Below are positions 1 to 12,600 of a DNA stretch of 64,000 bases, one piece after another; position 1 is the first letter of the stretch, and every line of letters begins with the position of its first letter. The translations under genes were made by a program, and so were the position numbers. Below the pieces are notes generated by a model. The model saw only the letters and a list, made by a program, of their open reading frames with translations. It searched no databases and was not told the DNA's origin. Source of the stretch: Anaspis maculata (lineage: Eukaryota; Arthropoda; Insecta; Coleoptera; Scraptiidae); contig OX421962.1 of the NCBI GenBank assembly GCA_949128115.1, forward strand, positions 14,955,262 to 15,019,261, written 5' to 3'.

Positions 1-670
1 TATCTTCTGGAAAGTGAATTTGTAAAATGGGTCCCCCATCGACAATTTTCATCACTTAAAATCGGAAAATACCTCAAAATGTTCGAAAATAAAAGTCTGA
101 TTGGAGGCAAGTTGATTTTTATTTAGTTCTTTCCATCAACCTGATTTCTAGGGTGCTTCATATTTAGGTCACTTTTGATTCCTTCGCTTTTTCAAAATTT
201 TTGTCTCCAGTCAGTTCCGATCCTCGAGCCTTCTTATCTGAGTCTTAAGCTTCAACAAGAGTCCTTATTTTCCAAAATCGACCAACAATTGAAATAGATA
301 TAAATGCCAGACCAGAAGGTTGCATTTTTGAGATCACTGTGTAATTGGAAGAGATAGATTCAAAATTTTTGAAACTACCTCAAGGTATGGGAACAACATA
401 TTTCCTAAAACACTTGGAAAAAACCAAAAACCATTTTTTGTAAATAGGGACCAGTTCAAACTTTTCCATTTTTGCAGTACCTGATTGAGCGCCCTGTATA
501 TTTGATACGAAACACCTGTACCAAAAACGGCCCATGACATGATGTGATCCAATCCGTGAGCTAATCAGAAAACATGAAACGATTCAAAATAGTTTATTCA
601 TTAAAGAGTTATGTCACTTTGAATGTGACTACATTTTTTGGGTGGACCATTTCAATTGGCGAGCACTTTA
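1..670. repeat. Partial copy of the 40.0-41.4 kb foldback family
   Basis: The segment shares long stretches with about 40,800-41,400 in the same orientation, including TGAGCGCCCTGTATA followed by GATACGAA-like sequence and a GGTGG-CCATTTCAATTGG end. It appears to be the right half of an element whose left part is outside the window. Confidence 0.65.
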
Positions 671-3059
671 ATTACTAGACGTAGGTAAATATATTACTTT
701 TCCGGCCCCCCACCAACATGGGAGGGAAAGTATTGTGATCGTGCAGAAAAAAGTTTCAAAATTTCGACGAATCCATCCATTTTGAAGTCCCCCAAGACGA
801 TTGGGACCATTTTCAGAATGATGTCTGTCTGTCTGTGTGTGTGTCTGTTTGTAATCTTCCACGATAGCTGCCGAACCATTGATCCGATAGACTTGAAATT
901 TGATATGCAGAAATGGTTTTGCTGTAGAATGACCGAATTGGTTTTTGGCTGTCATCTGTCAAACGAAAGTGTCATTATCAAAAACGACAGAAGATACATC
1001 TCACGGGATTCAACTTGCGGTATGTCATTGAAAGGCATGTGGAAAACTGTATTCAAAATGGTTGAAAGCAATAATTTCTCCATCCATCATCAGTCAAATA
1101 ATGAAAAATATCAAAGTTCAAAACTTTGCCATTTCATTATTCAAAATTCATCTGATGTTTTTTTTTCTTTATTAAATTTTATTGAAGTGTATAAATATGA
1201 TAAATACAAAGACAGAAAAAGTAAAACATGCGAAAGAAAAGAAACAATCTCGTCCAAATTATCTGTTAACGGTAATGTGCCTAGGACGCTAATAGCGTTT
1301 TCACTAATCTGATGAATTTAAACCAAATTCGGCTGGAAGCAACACAGCAAAAGAATCAAATCAATGCTGAAGTTGGAGTTTTCCATCGTTCCCCGGACAG
1401 GCGCTATGAATTTTCGAACTTTTTCCTGGCCGATATCGGCGGGACTGGCCCGTTAACCTGCTTTTGGCCCATTTCATTTCTTTGGATACCAAATAAACCT
1501 GTGAGCTTTGTTATATCAGCCTGACAAATTTTATAGGTATCTACGTCAAACTGACGGTCACACGATGTTACTGATAAGGGTGTACCTTGAAGTTCGTGGT
1601 GCACCCCCTTTTGTGTATATTTTTTGTGAGGTTTAAGGCAACAGCTGGCTCTGATCCTTTGTTATTTGGAGCTTCGATAAGCATCTTATTGTGTTTCTTC
1701 AAGCCTTGTTGTAGCTTTCGGGACTCCAGTATCCATTGACGTGTGCAACTCTCTTATGTGGTTTAGTACCAGGACCCCATGGTGTCTTCCAGTCTTCCCG
1801 TCATTAGAAGCAGCCCTGATGGGTCTCCTACTTTCCTCGTTTTGTAGCTTTCAAATATCTTATTGAGTGCCTTATTTTGGGTTTGCTTTTGTCATCTGAG
1901 GCTAAAGCAGACGCATACCATTTCTGTCGGCAGCGGCCCAGCGGCCAAGAAAAAATTGAGGTGTAGATATAATCTGAAGCCCTGTCGGTCCCTTGAGTTA
2001 GCCCGCTCAACTCCGCAGACTTTTTTCATCAATTTCCAGTTAAAAACCTCCCCTTGCTGAAGGGGCGCTTCAATCAAAATCATTACTGACGTCTCTGAAG
2101 GAAACGTTTTTCCTTTGAATAGCTAGGTACCTGAGTACGTGCATACGCATAATCACCTGCAATGCTTAGTTTAATTTATAAGTAATACGTTATTTAAAAT
2201 ATATATTCACTTACCTTCATTCAAAAAGACAGCCCTTTAGAATAAAAGATCGGGGGGATTAGGCTTGTCAACGAATCCAACTGCAATGGCAGAAAATAAA
2301 TTATTGTTACTTCCCTCTAAACCGGAAATTAAAAAAAAGCTCAAGATAGGTAGGTCGGTAGAAGATGAGGGGCACTGAAAACGCTGAAGCCGATAAGTTG
2401 CCGCTAAAACCAAGCTTCCGTATGTTTTTAAAGCAAGCACGTTTTGCTACAAGACCAAATAAAGTATTTCTAAATACTTAAAGTCTTACTAAATAAGACT
2501 TTTTGGGTAAATAAGCAAAATCATGTTCAATAGAATACTAGATAGAATAGCGGTATGGATATAGAGAAGTAAACAACACGAGAAAAGCGATAGTTTGCAA
2601 CAACAAAATGTAAAGGATAAAAAAAATACCACTACCGTTTCATTTTCACTGCTTCTCAGAAATCAAACTCTCAATTTGAAACCGTCCACTGTGAAAATAC
2701 GGTGTTCTGCAGACCTGAACGGGAAACTCCCTCCAGTCTTACCCAGCAATCTCCACAAAACCATCAAATTTTACCCTTCCGCATGCTCCAAACTGACAAA
2801 ATAAACGTTTCACCAAATTCGAAAGCTCATGACCGGTTCATCACACCAACTTTATAAATAGGCTAAATACCTAATCCGACCAATCAATTTCCTATAAGCC
2901 CGCGGAAAACCTCGGATCAATCAGACCATGTCAATGCAAGATTTTTACCAACAACGCAACAAATTCCAGTCATTTAGTGCAATTCTCATCAACGTGCAAC
3001 TATAACGACGCTAAAATCGCCAAGAACTTAGCACACATAAAATAAAAACCATTACCAGT
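671..3059. other. No gene seen; intergenic sequence downstream of aralar1
   Basis: AT-rich DNA with only short unconvincing ORFs. It includes a TGTCTG/TGTG microsatellite-like run at about 822-850. I see no domain or splice-supported exon. Confidence 0.5.
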
Positions 3060-3514
3060 TCGAATTGTGTATACTTTATTCAAATCACTTCAGGTTTCCT
3101 GTTCCAGTTAAAATCTCGGGAATTCTCGTCACTTTGTCTTTTGTTGTTTCTTGCAGTAAGTATAAAATATAAAATGCAGTGTGAGTGTTTGTGCAGCAGT
3201 TCAAAGCATATTAGCCATACACTTATATTTTTAACAATTTGATAGGTTGTAGGTACACATCACTTTTGTTTTATCATTACTCTTATACGTATAGTTTTTT
3301 TCATTTGTCACCTAACTTTTCTTATTTACAATATATTATAGACTTTGTAAAAAGGCGTTCAATAATAATAATAATATGATGATCAAAAAGGACCTAGGTA
3401 GTTACTTAATAAACAAGCTAACAATCGATAGACACTGTATAAATCTAACAGGACTAAAAAAACCTTGACTTAGCGATTGAGGGTCGGCTAAGGGGAGGGA
3501 CTCTGGGAGGGATT
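3060..3514 (-). other. aralar1: aralar1 3' untranslated region with polyadenylation signal
   Basis: Minus-strand sequence after the stop codon. It is AT-rich, without ORFs, and has an AATAAA hexamer at 3,080-3,075, about 435 nt past the stop. The exact cleavage point is inferred. Confidence 0.5.
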
Positions 3515-3695
3515 TTAGGACGTCCTGCCGGTGGGAGTGATCGGGGGTATGTGGTATTTGGGCAGGCACAGGCCGAACTTCGTCTCTATTCCTGAGAAGA
3601 CCGGCAGCGCGACCGAGTAGCCGCCGACGTGGTCGGGATTGCGGGGCTTGTCACCACCCAAGGTCGGCACCTTCAGTTCTGATCCGGACGGGTGG
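3515..3695 (-). CDS. aralar1: aralar1 coding exon 11 (C-terminus and stop)
   Basis: Residues 624-682, ending at a TAA stop. It contains [20 protein letters not shown] and [11 protein letters not shown], which match the conserved C-terminal tail of Aralar/citrin proteins. Acceptor TTTCAG|CCACC. Confidence 0.97.
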
Positions 3696-6600
3696 CTGAA
3701 ATGAACCGAAACGTTAACCACAGCTATTTACCAAAACTTACGCCTGGTTCCACCGAGCTCAGTTAAAGTTGCACGAGCTTTTGCGCGGGACTGTAACGCG
3801 TTAAGCTTTCAACATAGAAACATTGGCACCCCCTTAAAAGAAAGCTCGAAGTTCAAGCTTCCTTCCTGCTCCAAAACACAATTTTGTTGCCTTGATATTT
3901 TCTGAGAAAATTGAGCTGGTATGTTCTAGTTGGGCCACTCTGTATAACCTCCAGTCCACTTGCCCTACAACTATCTTTGATTGTGAAATCAGGCATAAAA
4001 TTAAATTTGAAAATGATTACACTTCAATTTAAATAAGTGCGTAACTTCTAGCTGACAGTAAAACCACTTACGTTCCGCCAAAGTCAATGTACAGCATTCT
4101 CTGCAGGATTTCGTACGTCAACAAAGTCACACCGAACTGCGGAGAGGATCTGCAAACACGGGCTGGAAAAGAGAAAAAAAAGTGTGAGGGATCGTAAATA
4201 TTTACATGTAATAATTTGTTTTACGTCGTTTCGTATTTAGAAGAAAAAGAAAAAGGGGCATACGCCGCCAAGCCATGTGAAAAGAGGTTCAAATTCTGAT
4301 GGGAATTAGGTAGCAGGAGATTTGCAATGTAATCATCAGGGCTGGTCGCGACGACGACGACGAGGAGGAATCGAAGAGGCGTTGCAAGTCTCTCAGGTTT
4401 CCAAATAACACCAAGACGAGAAGAGTACATATTAGCAACAAAGCTCGCTCCATCTCCCCAAAGCTTTGCTCCGGCCCACCATTCTTACATTTTAATGATC
4501 ACTGTTCACATTTCAAACTTTTGTATAATAACCAAAGTTTTTAATGATTTTTTTCTGCATAAAAAGTTTTCAATTACTTATGTTTTAAAACGAGTTTCAA
4601 AATATATACAAGGTGATTCAAACATTATCACGATTCTCGATTCACGACATCACGTTAAGTTATCCGTTTCAACTCACTTAACGTAACGTAACGCCCAGGA
4701 ATCTCATCTCAGGTCAAGTTCAACCAAAAGGTTGAATGCTATCGATATCACTGTAACAATGACCAATACTAATAACCTTGACAGACTAGAAAACTTAATA
4801 ATCATTAAGCGTAAATCACGGTATAAATTACTAGTGTGTCACGTCGTCATCGAGGTCGTCATTTACTTATTGATCATTTAGAACGTCATTTAGGACCTTA
4901 ATCATCATTAACTAGGAGTAACCATAATCGCCGGTGGTCGTGCATCATCGCCGTGATTTTTGAATATCATCATTGGCCAGCGTTTCTGCAATAAATCGCG
5001 ATATCTGTCATCAAGTCTGTCATTTCAGTACGCCATTCAGAGTGTCAAGCACGTATTTCTGTAATGGAGGAACTGGATTTTGTGTCTTGCCTCTTGCAAC
5101 AACATTTCTTGTACCAAATTATGAGATAATGCCTGTAGCGTGCACGTATAAGCACGTACGAAAAATTAAAAACTCCCCGTTTTGCATAAGAAATGACCAC
5201 CTATTCGCGAAATTTGGATGATATGAACATTGCAATCGTGCAGCACGATATCGATTGGTGGCACTTTATTTTTTGGCCGAGTTATTTTAGGTCGAATTTA
5301 GTGATGAGGAGATAGGTTTCCGTAAGTATCCGTGAGACAGGGAGGTATATAATGCCCGTAGCGTGCATGTAGGTATAAGTACATACGGAAAATTGGAAAA
5401 TCTTCTCGCTTTACACAAGAAATGACCGCGTGTTCGCGAAAGTTGGATGATACGAACACTCAAAAACTCGTTCCGCTAAGGTTCAAAACGAAAGCAAATT
5501 AAAAAACTGAAGGTACTGACATGAATTTCGGTCCAATACGCAACTTTGAGCGGCTGGGTTTTTTGAAATTCGGTTAATTAAACTTTTTACACGTAGATCC
5601 TGCTGCAACAGCAGGCCTGCTGGAATGTTCCTTGTCTTGCCAATAGTTCTTCATGATTCGGCGTGTCTTTTCGACTGAAAGAAGGGGAAGGATTGATGAT
5701 TCCATGGGACCCCTTTTTTTTAGACGAAGGACTAGTATTTTTTCAGTTTGAATCACGTAAAGTTGAGTCGGCTTCGAGAAGTTGAAATTTTTTTTTGACA
5801 CCTGTCAAATGTCAAAGCTGCTTTGATTTATTTGTCAAAGGTATTTGACAATCCTTACCCCTCTTCCAGTCGAAAAGACACGCCGAATCATGAAGAACTA
5901 TTGGCAAGACAAGGAACATCCCAGCAGGCCTGCTGTTGCAGCAGGATTTACGTGTAAAAAATTTAATAAACCGAATTTCAAAAAACCCAGCCGCTAAAAG
6001 TTGCGTATTGGACCGAGATTCATGTGAGTACCTTCAGTTTTTAATTTGCTTTCGTTTTGAACCCTGGCGGAACGAGTTTTTGTCGGCCTTAAATGGTCGC
6101 CGTCAAGATGACCTGAATCGAAGGCGGCCTCGTAGGGTTCTGGTGTCCAAATGACGGTTATACAGCTCTGCGCCTCTCTAGTCGCATTTCCACGTATGAC
6201 AAGATCAGTTTTCCAAGATTTTAATATCAATTTGATAAGAAATATAACTTCACTTCTAGAGAAGTCAGTTTCACACCAGGTAAAAAGGCGGCAAGCCTAC
6301 AATGCTAAAGTAGAAAATTTGCCCAGACAACTAGAGTCACAGTACAAGTGAACCTACTATAGAAATCATTTTTGATACCTTTTTTTTAAATAGAAAGTTC
6401 AAATTTGGCATGCGACTTTCTTGAGGAAAGATGCATTGTCGATGCTATCTAGTTTTCGAATTTTCAAAAATCAAAATCAAAGATTTTCAAAATTTTTCGC
6501 AATTTGATAGCGATACCAATACATTTTCTTTTTTGAGGAGTTTCTACTTGACAAAAAAAATAAAATGAAACCGATTCCCCTCACAACAGAGCAGCTTAGA

Positions 6601-9600
6601 CCTATCACGCTGATAGTTGCTATGCACCAGCCAATAGGATGGCCAGTTGCTTAGTTACTATGAGAGTGATCAAAGTTATCGCGTTGATAAAAGTTTGCTG
6701 GAACCCGAGGTGAGTGACTGAAGAAACTAATATAACCTTCAGAAACACCTAATGGCGACCCAGGGCCAGTTTTCTAGAGACCCATTGGGTAGTCATTCAC
6801 ATGGCCACTATTGGCAGTCCAGCTTGATTAAGAGATCCATGGCTACTTCTGATGTACCCTCCCATTAAAAAAAAAAGCCTTTTGTCAATTCCGATCACTG
6901 AATCTTCTTCCCTGAAGTTGTAGCTTCAGGATAAGCCCGATATTTTAGAAATCGGTTGACAGAACAATTACTGTTGAAAAACCAAAAAGTCTTTAGATGA
7001 AGGAGATGGGTGAAAAATTGGAAAACCGTTGTGAGGTAAAGGTGTAATAACCATTTGGACCAGATGGAGAATTTCCCACTTTTTCGCAAAACTGGAAGTC
7101 CTTCAAACTTCTAGATTTTACAATACCTCACCTGCCCTGTATGACAGATATGGAAGACCTGTGCAAAATGCGGTTAGTAGCATGATAATAGTGGAAAAAA
7201 TTAGGTACCACTGCAAAAAGTATGAAAAATGAAACATTTTTTGAGGAGGTGCACGACTTGAAACTCCACTGAAATTTTTGGGTGCGTCATGTCGGGTCTT
7301 GAGTAGTTTATTTTCAGTAGCAGAAAACGCATTTTCCTAGGTAAAACTGGTCGAAGCCGTTTTCGATCGGAAGCTGGACATCGTGATTTGATTCGTAAAA
7401 CATCTGGTAGCCCAGTGCCCAACTTTCAACTTGTTTGGTTGTCATAGGTTACTTCCATTATTGAAACAATCATTTCCAAGGTAATAAAACTAAATTAAAG
7501 TTGCGCCCGATTTGGTTACTATGGAAATAATCGAGGAAATAATCGTTGCAACAATCAAATCTATGACAACTAAACTGGTTACTATGGAAATAATTGTTGC
7601 ATCAATCAAATCTATGACAACCAAACCAAGTGTGAAAATAAAATCGAAGTGAGCAAATTACGGGTTCCAGTAATTGGACCTACGAATTTTAAATTTGCTT
7701 TGAAATTGAACCAGGAAGTCTGAAGTTTAGGTCGCACTGAGCTCGGGACCTTACACTTACTTAGTAGAGTCGTAGGGTAGGTAAAGGCATTTGTAGCAAA
7801 GGCATTCGTAACAAAGTCCATAATAAAAAACTAAATTTAATTCCATTTTATTGACAATACAACTATTTGGAGATAAAAGAAAATTGACAAAAAAATTATC
7901 ACATAAGAGACACGCTAAAAACTGCCTCACCTATAATAAAACAAGAACTGTTTTCAACAACGTTACGATCTTTCGACTAGAACAATAATTATAATGGCTA
8001 ACATTACTGGACTGTTATTGTTTTCCGCAATCCTGGTGATTTCAAAGGTACCATTCTTTTTCAACTCGAATTTTAGTACAGTGCTATCAACAACAAAAAA
8101 GCTTTTTGGCTTCGGTGCCAAAAAATTCGGTTATTCAGCCAATCCAGCCGTTCCAACCGATAAATCTTTGGTTTCCAAGGCCAACGAAATGCTTTTTCTT
8201 TGTTGATCGCACTGTATAAAATAAGCACTATTGCGTAATTACCATGATTGTATAATAGTTGTTTGGTAATTATTATTACAGATTTATTATTATTGTATAC
8301 TTTATCAGTTCCACGGTTTCAATTCGTTAGAGTAAGCTATATAAAATTCATTATGTTGATGCCAAATTTATGCTAACGAGCTACCGTCTTAGTACGGGGT
8401 GTTTATAAGAGACTGTGATCGCGGCAGGCTTGGGTCAGGCCGAAAAACGTAGTAACAGGCGCAATTGTAGTGATCGAGAGGGGATTCCAAAGGCGATACG
8501 ATCACAAACGTTTATAAACACCCGGTAGTTAATTAGATGTGCTATGTATAATGTGACAATTATTGTTACTGCTACCGTGACGTGGATAGGTAATAAGTAA
8601 AATTTTTTGGCAGTGGGCAGTGAAATAATGGGCAGTGAGCATTTTCATTTAGTTTTCTTTAGTACTGCCGCGCTTCGGCATCATTTTCTTCAGTGGCTGC
8701 CACTAGCCACGTGACTACATTAGCGAAGAGCCACAAACTAGTAGAAACGATGTCCCTTATCGACCGCAGCAAATTTTCACTCCATGAAAACTCATGTTTT
8801 CCTATTTTAGCTATGTTACCTAAAAAATTTTCACTTACTATTCACGTCTCAATGACAGTGACAACTTCATATTATACATAGCACATCTAGACAACTAGCT
8901 GCCAAGACGTTGGCATCAAGGTAGCAACGTACCATTCCTACCAACACAACACTTTTTTTCCATAGCTTATAGCTCTAATGAAAAAAGCCGTGGAACTGAT
9001 GATACGCACTAGTTTCATAATTCAAATGTTCTTATGCGCAGATCGTAACAGCAGAGTACCAAGGCAGAGACTTTTACACAGAACTGAAACAAAATGACAT
9101 TTTCGGACAAGCCCAGCGGATTCTGAAAGAAGTCGAGACGATAATGGAATCGGAAAAAACCGTGGAAGACATCAGGAACGTGGCAGACAGAATAATGATG
9201 AGTACCAAGCACAAACTGAACCAGATGCACGGCAAATTTCTCGATAAATTGGCCGACATCAAGACAGAAGTCAAGGTAACTATGAACAGTATCAGTGGTA
9301 CTACTCGTAGAACGGAACTAGAACGAGTAACAAAAATATTGTTGGTTCATTTCTTCAAAAACAATCAAAGACGGGATGGAGGGCTGAAAACAAATTGCTA
9401 GGGGGCAAGCACGAGTGCGGATATTCGTGTCGAATGATTTCAACTGCCGTGTTTATTTAGGTTCAACGTAATTATTTCAGACGGACTTGACAAACTGTGT
9501 TTTGAGCGGCAACGAAGCTCGTCTTGAAAATCTGCACGCCCAGTACCTGGACGACGTGGAAGAATGCATTTATGCCAAAGTGGAGCAGGCAGCCGATGCC

Positions 9601-12600
9601 AGGAAGGATGCTGTACAAAAATCTCAGGAGATTTTCCAATACATCATGAAGTCTTTCGATGGCATCGATGAGTGCGGGACAGGTCTCAGCAGGGTAAGTC
9701 AAAACACCTTTCCAATTTTCTCTTGGGGTTCGGCAATGCCGGTAGGCCATTTTCGATTCAGAGCCGTTGCCATTGCCGGACCCTCACAGCTCAGGTAAAA
9801 TTGGAAAGGTCTACTAACATTCAGAGTACAAATTAATTGCAAGTCAACCCTGAAGCTGATCAAGTAGGAATGCAACTTGATTACTTAATAATACAGGGTT
9901 TGGTAGCTATTGTATCAAAGCCTTACTTCATTTTTGTTTTGTAATCTCACGCTTTTACAGGTATTTTGTGTACCATCAGTGGTGGGTGAGATTTTCTTCG
10001 AAATCGCCAACGTGCCCGCGACGATCGGCAAAATGATGACCGAAACTAACAAAGTGCTGACGGGCTCAAAAGAAAGCATCGAAGCTTGTCCGCAAAGGAG
10101 AATCGCCGACATGGAAACAGAAGGACAGGCGATCTTGAACAACATCGAAAGTTGCATCAAAGACGGACTCAAAAAAGACAAGAAATATTTGTAAGACAAA
10201 AAATATTTGTAAGTCAATTCTTTAGACTATTTTTGTGAATTTTTGTATAGTATTTATGGCGATATTTATATAAGCGTATTTATTTAACATAAATATGTGT
10301 GATTGTAGTGTTGAAACTGAAATATTTACTTTGCAATTCAATTTTGCAATGCCGATAATAATATGATAATAAATTGTACGTTTTGTTCTATTCCGTTTTT
10401 TTGTTGGATTTTTTTCATTTCTCCTTCTTGTATCTTCCACGGTGTACCTGTTGCTCAAGTCGCAGAGCAGCTGTGTTTTTACGAAGCTTGCAAAAACCTG
10501 ACTCACGAATAAAGCTGTGCTTAAACTGGGCTAATAATAGCGTACACTGCCATGGACTCAGCTAAAAACCGGACAATGCGGACATGGTAGCTAACTACGG
10601 CCTTTCATTTTCTAAAAATAATATTGGCTGTCCTGCTATTGCCACTATTTCTTGTCGTCTTGCGGCATGAGTGGCAGTGCGAGAGTCTGGCTATCAAAAT
10701 GGCATTTTTTATTTCTGCATTCATTTCCTTAGCGACTGCCGCAAGACCGTTTTCTCTCGCTCGCTTTACGAAACCTACAAACACCATGTAGAGAAAGAGC
10801 ACACGAATACGACTCTTCCATTGCTATCGGCTTTTTTTGCTTGGCGTCCAATGGTATGCAGCCACCGTTCCTTATCGTTTTTGCTTGCCGTCCCTGCTAC
10901 GTTGCATTGTTTCCTTTCTTCACCAAATCACGGGTAACGAATAATTGTTGACAAATTTAGTCATAAATCAACAGGATATCAATATTAAACGAATTATAAA
11001 CACACCGAATCCAAGGTGGATGCAAATTACCGCCGACATATCAACGCGACATCGCTGTGAATATACGAGAACTCTCAATTTGGTTATAAATCTGACAAAC
11101 CGCACACTCGCGACGACTTTGGGATAGAACTGCCAACTTGCCAGAGCTGAACTGGCAGAAAGTGGATCTCGAAACCTTTTACACTGCTTATACTCGAATG
11201 CATTTTTCGAGGCCAAACAAAGCCGGAAGTTTGTTCAGAAGTTTCAAGGAGTTTTAAGCCACAGGAGATTTTGAAAAAGGGTGGTTAGATTTTTGTGCCA
11301 CTAAAATTAAGAGCGTTGAAAGGTTTTGAAAACGGTGTACATATTATGCGATTTCTATTCTCATTCGAAAGAGTGGCCATCCTGCTGCCGGATATAGAGC
11401 AGGAACAGTGAATTCATGCAAATCGTATGTCCCCCTTCAAATATAAAACCGACCTGCCTCAGAATTTCTTGAAAAAAAAAAGAGAAGAAAAAGGAGGTGG
11501 GAAAGTTTTCCAACTGACACCCTACATCTACAACTATCGATTGTACAATTTTTTCAATGCAACTTACAAACTGTCAGTAGGCTTTTGAGAACTGCTTTTA
11601 TGTTAGCTGTCATGGTAACGCCCATATTTGAGATATTTATCGTTCGGCCTGGCATCAGCAGTTTAGTTCAAGTACAGGTCATGGACCTATACCTAAACTA
11701 AACTGATATAGTACGTTCAACACTAGTGTAATTTTAGTGAACTATGACTTCCCGAATTTCTCCTTTCCAAATACGTCGCTTGGCGTGACTTTCAGCTAAC
11801 TAGAACCACACTAGAGTTGAAGGTATTATAATACCGTACATTGCCATGACTCTCTACTAGAAGGCTGACGATGGAGTTTAACTGTCAAAATGACTCGATT
11901 TTTATTTCTGTACTAATTTACTTATTGAATGAGTGACCGCCATAGGCCCGCATACCTTCAAACGACAATTGTTTTGACTGAAGACGTTCTCCTGTATACA
12001 GCGTGATAGTGTTCTCTTAATTTCATTCTTTTTTGTCCTTTTTTTCTTTAGGTTATGATCCAAGAGTATCGGTCAAAAATAATATTATTGACCCTTTCGA
12101 GATTACATACAGGGTGAGTCATTGATATGGGCGAGCTCAATTACACCTACGCCATTAATGATATCAAAATGAACCAAACGGCACTGCAAACGGGAGGTCA
12201 AAGTGCAGTTTGTAAAATTATTTTGCTCTATACAGGGTGCCCCATTTTTGCAGAGCAGTTTTTGAAGGAGCTTTTTCAAATGACACCTCATGTATATTTT
12301 TGCATATTTGGATTTGCCCTTTCTCAGGCATTACAAGTTCGTTTAGTTTTTGCAATTCGCTTCAACCGTTCAGAAGTTAGTAATTTTTTTTCTAAAAATC
12401 AATGCGTTTGTAGGCACTTACTAAATAAATCGCAAGGCACTTGGTTTTTAGGTTATCAAGTTGGGACTTTGCTCGTGTTTAAGCAATAGTATAGCTTTTA
12501 AAAGGTTTTTAAAGGTTTGTTTTCCTCCTTATCGGCACTTCTTGTGCCATAGGAGTTTGCTGCATTTTATTGAGTAAAGAAGTACAATTTGAAAAATTCT

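Noticed and set aside
12127..12489. 120-residue reading frame [15 protein letters not shown]...
   Set aside because: Lies in a foldback arm and is mirrored by a similar frame in the other arm (13,993-14,256). No domain; a by-product of the repeat.
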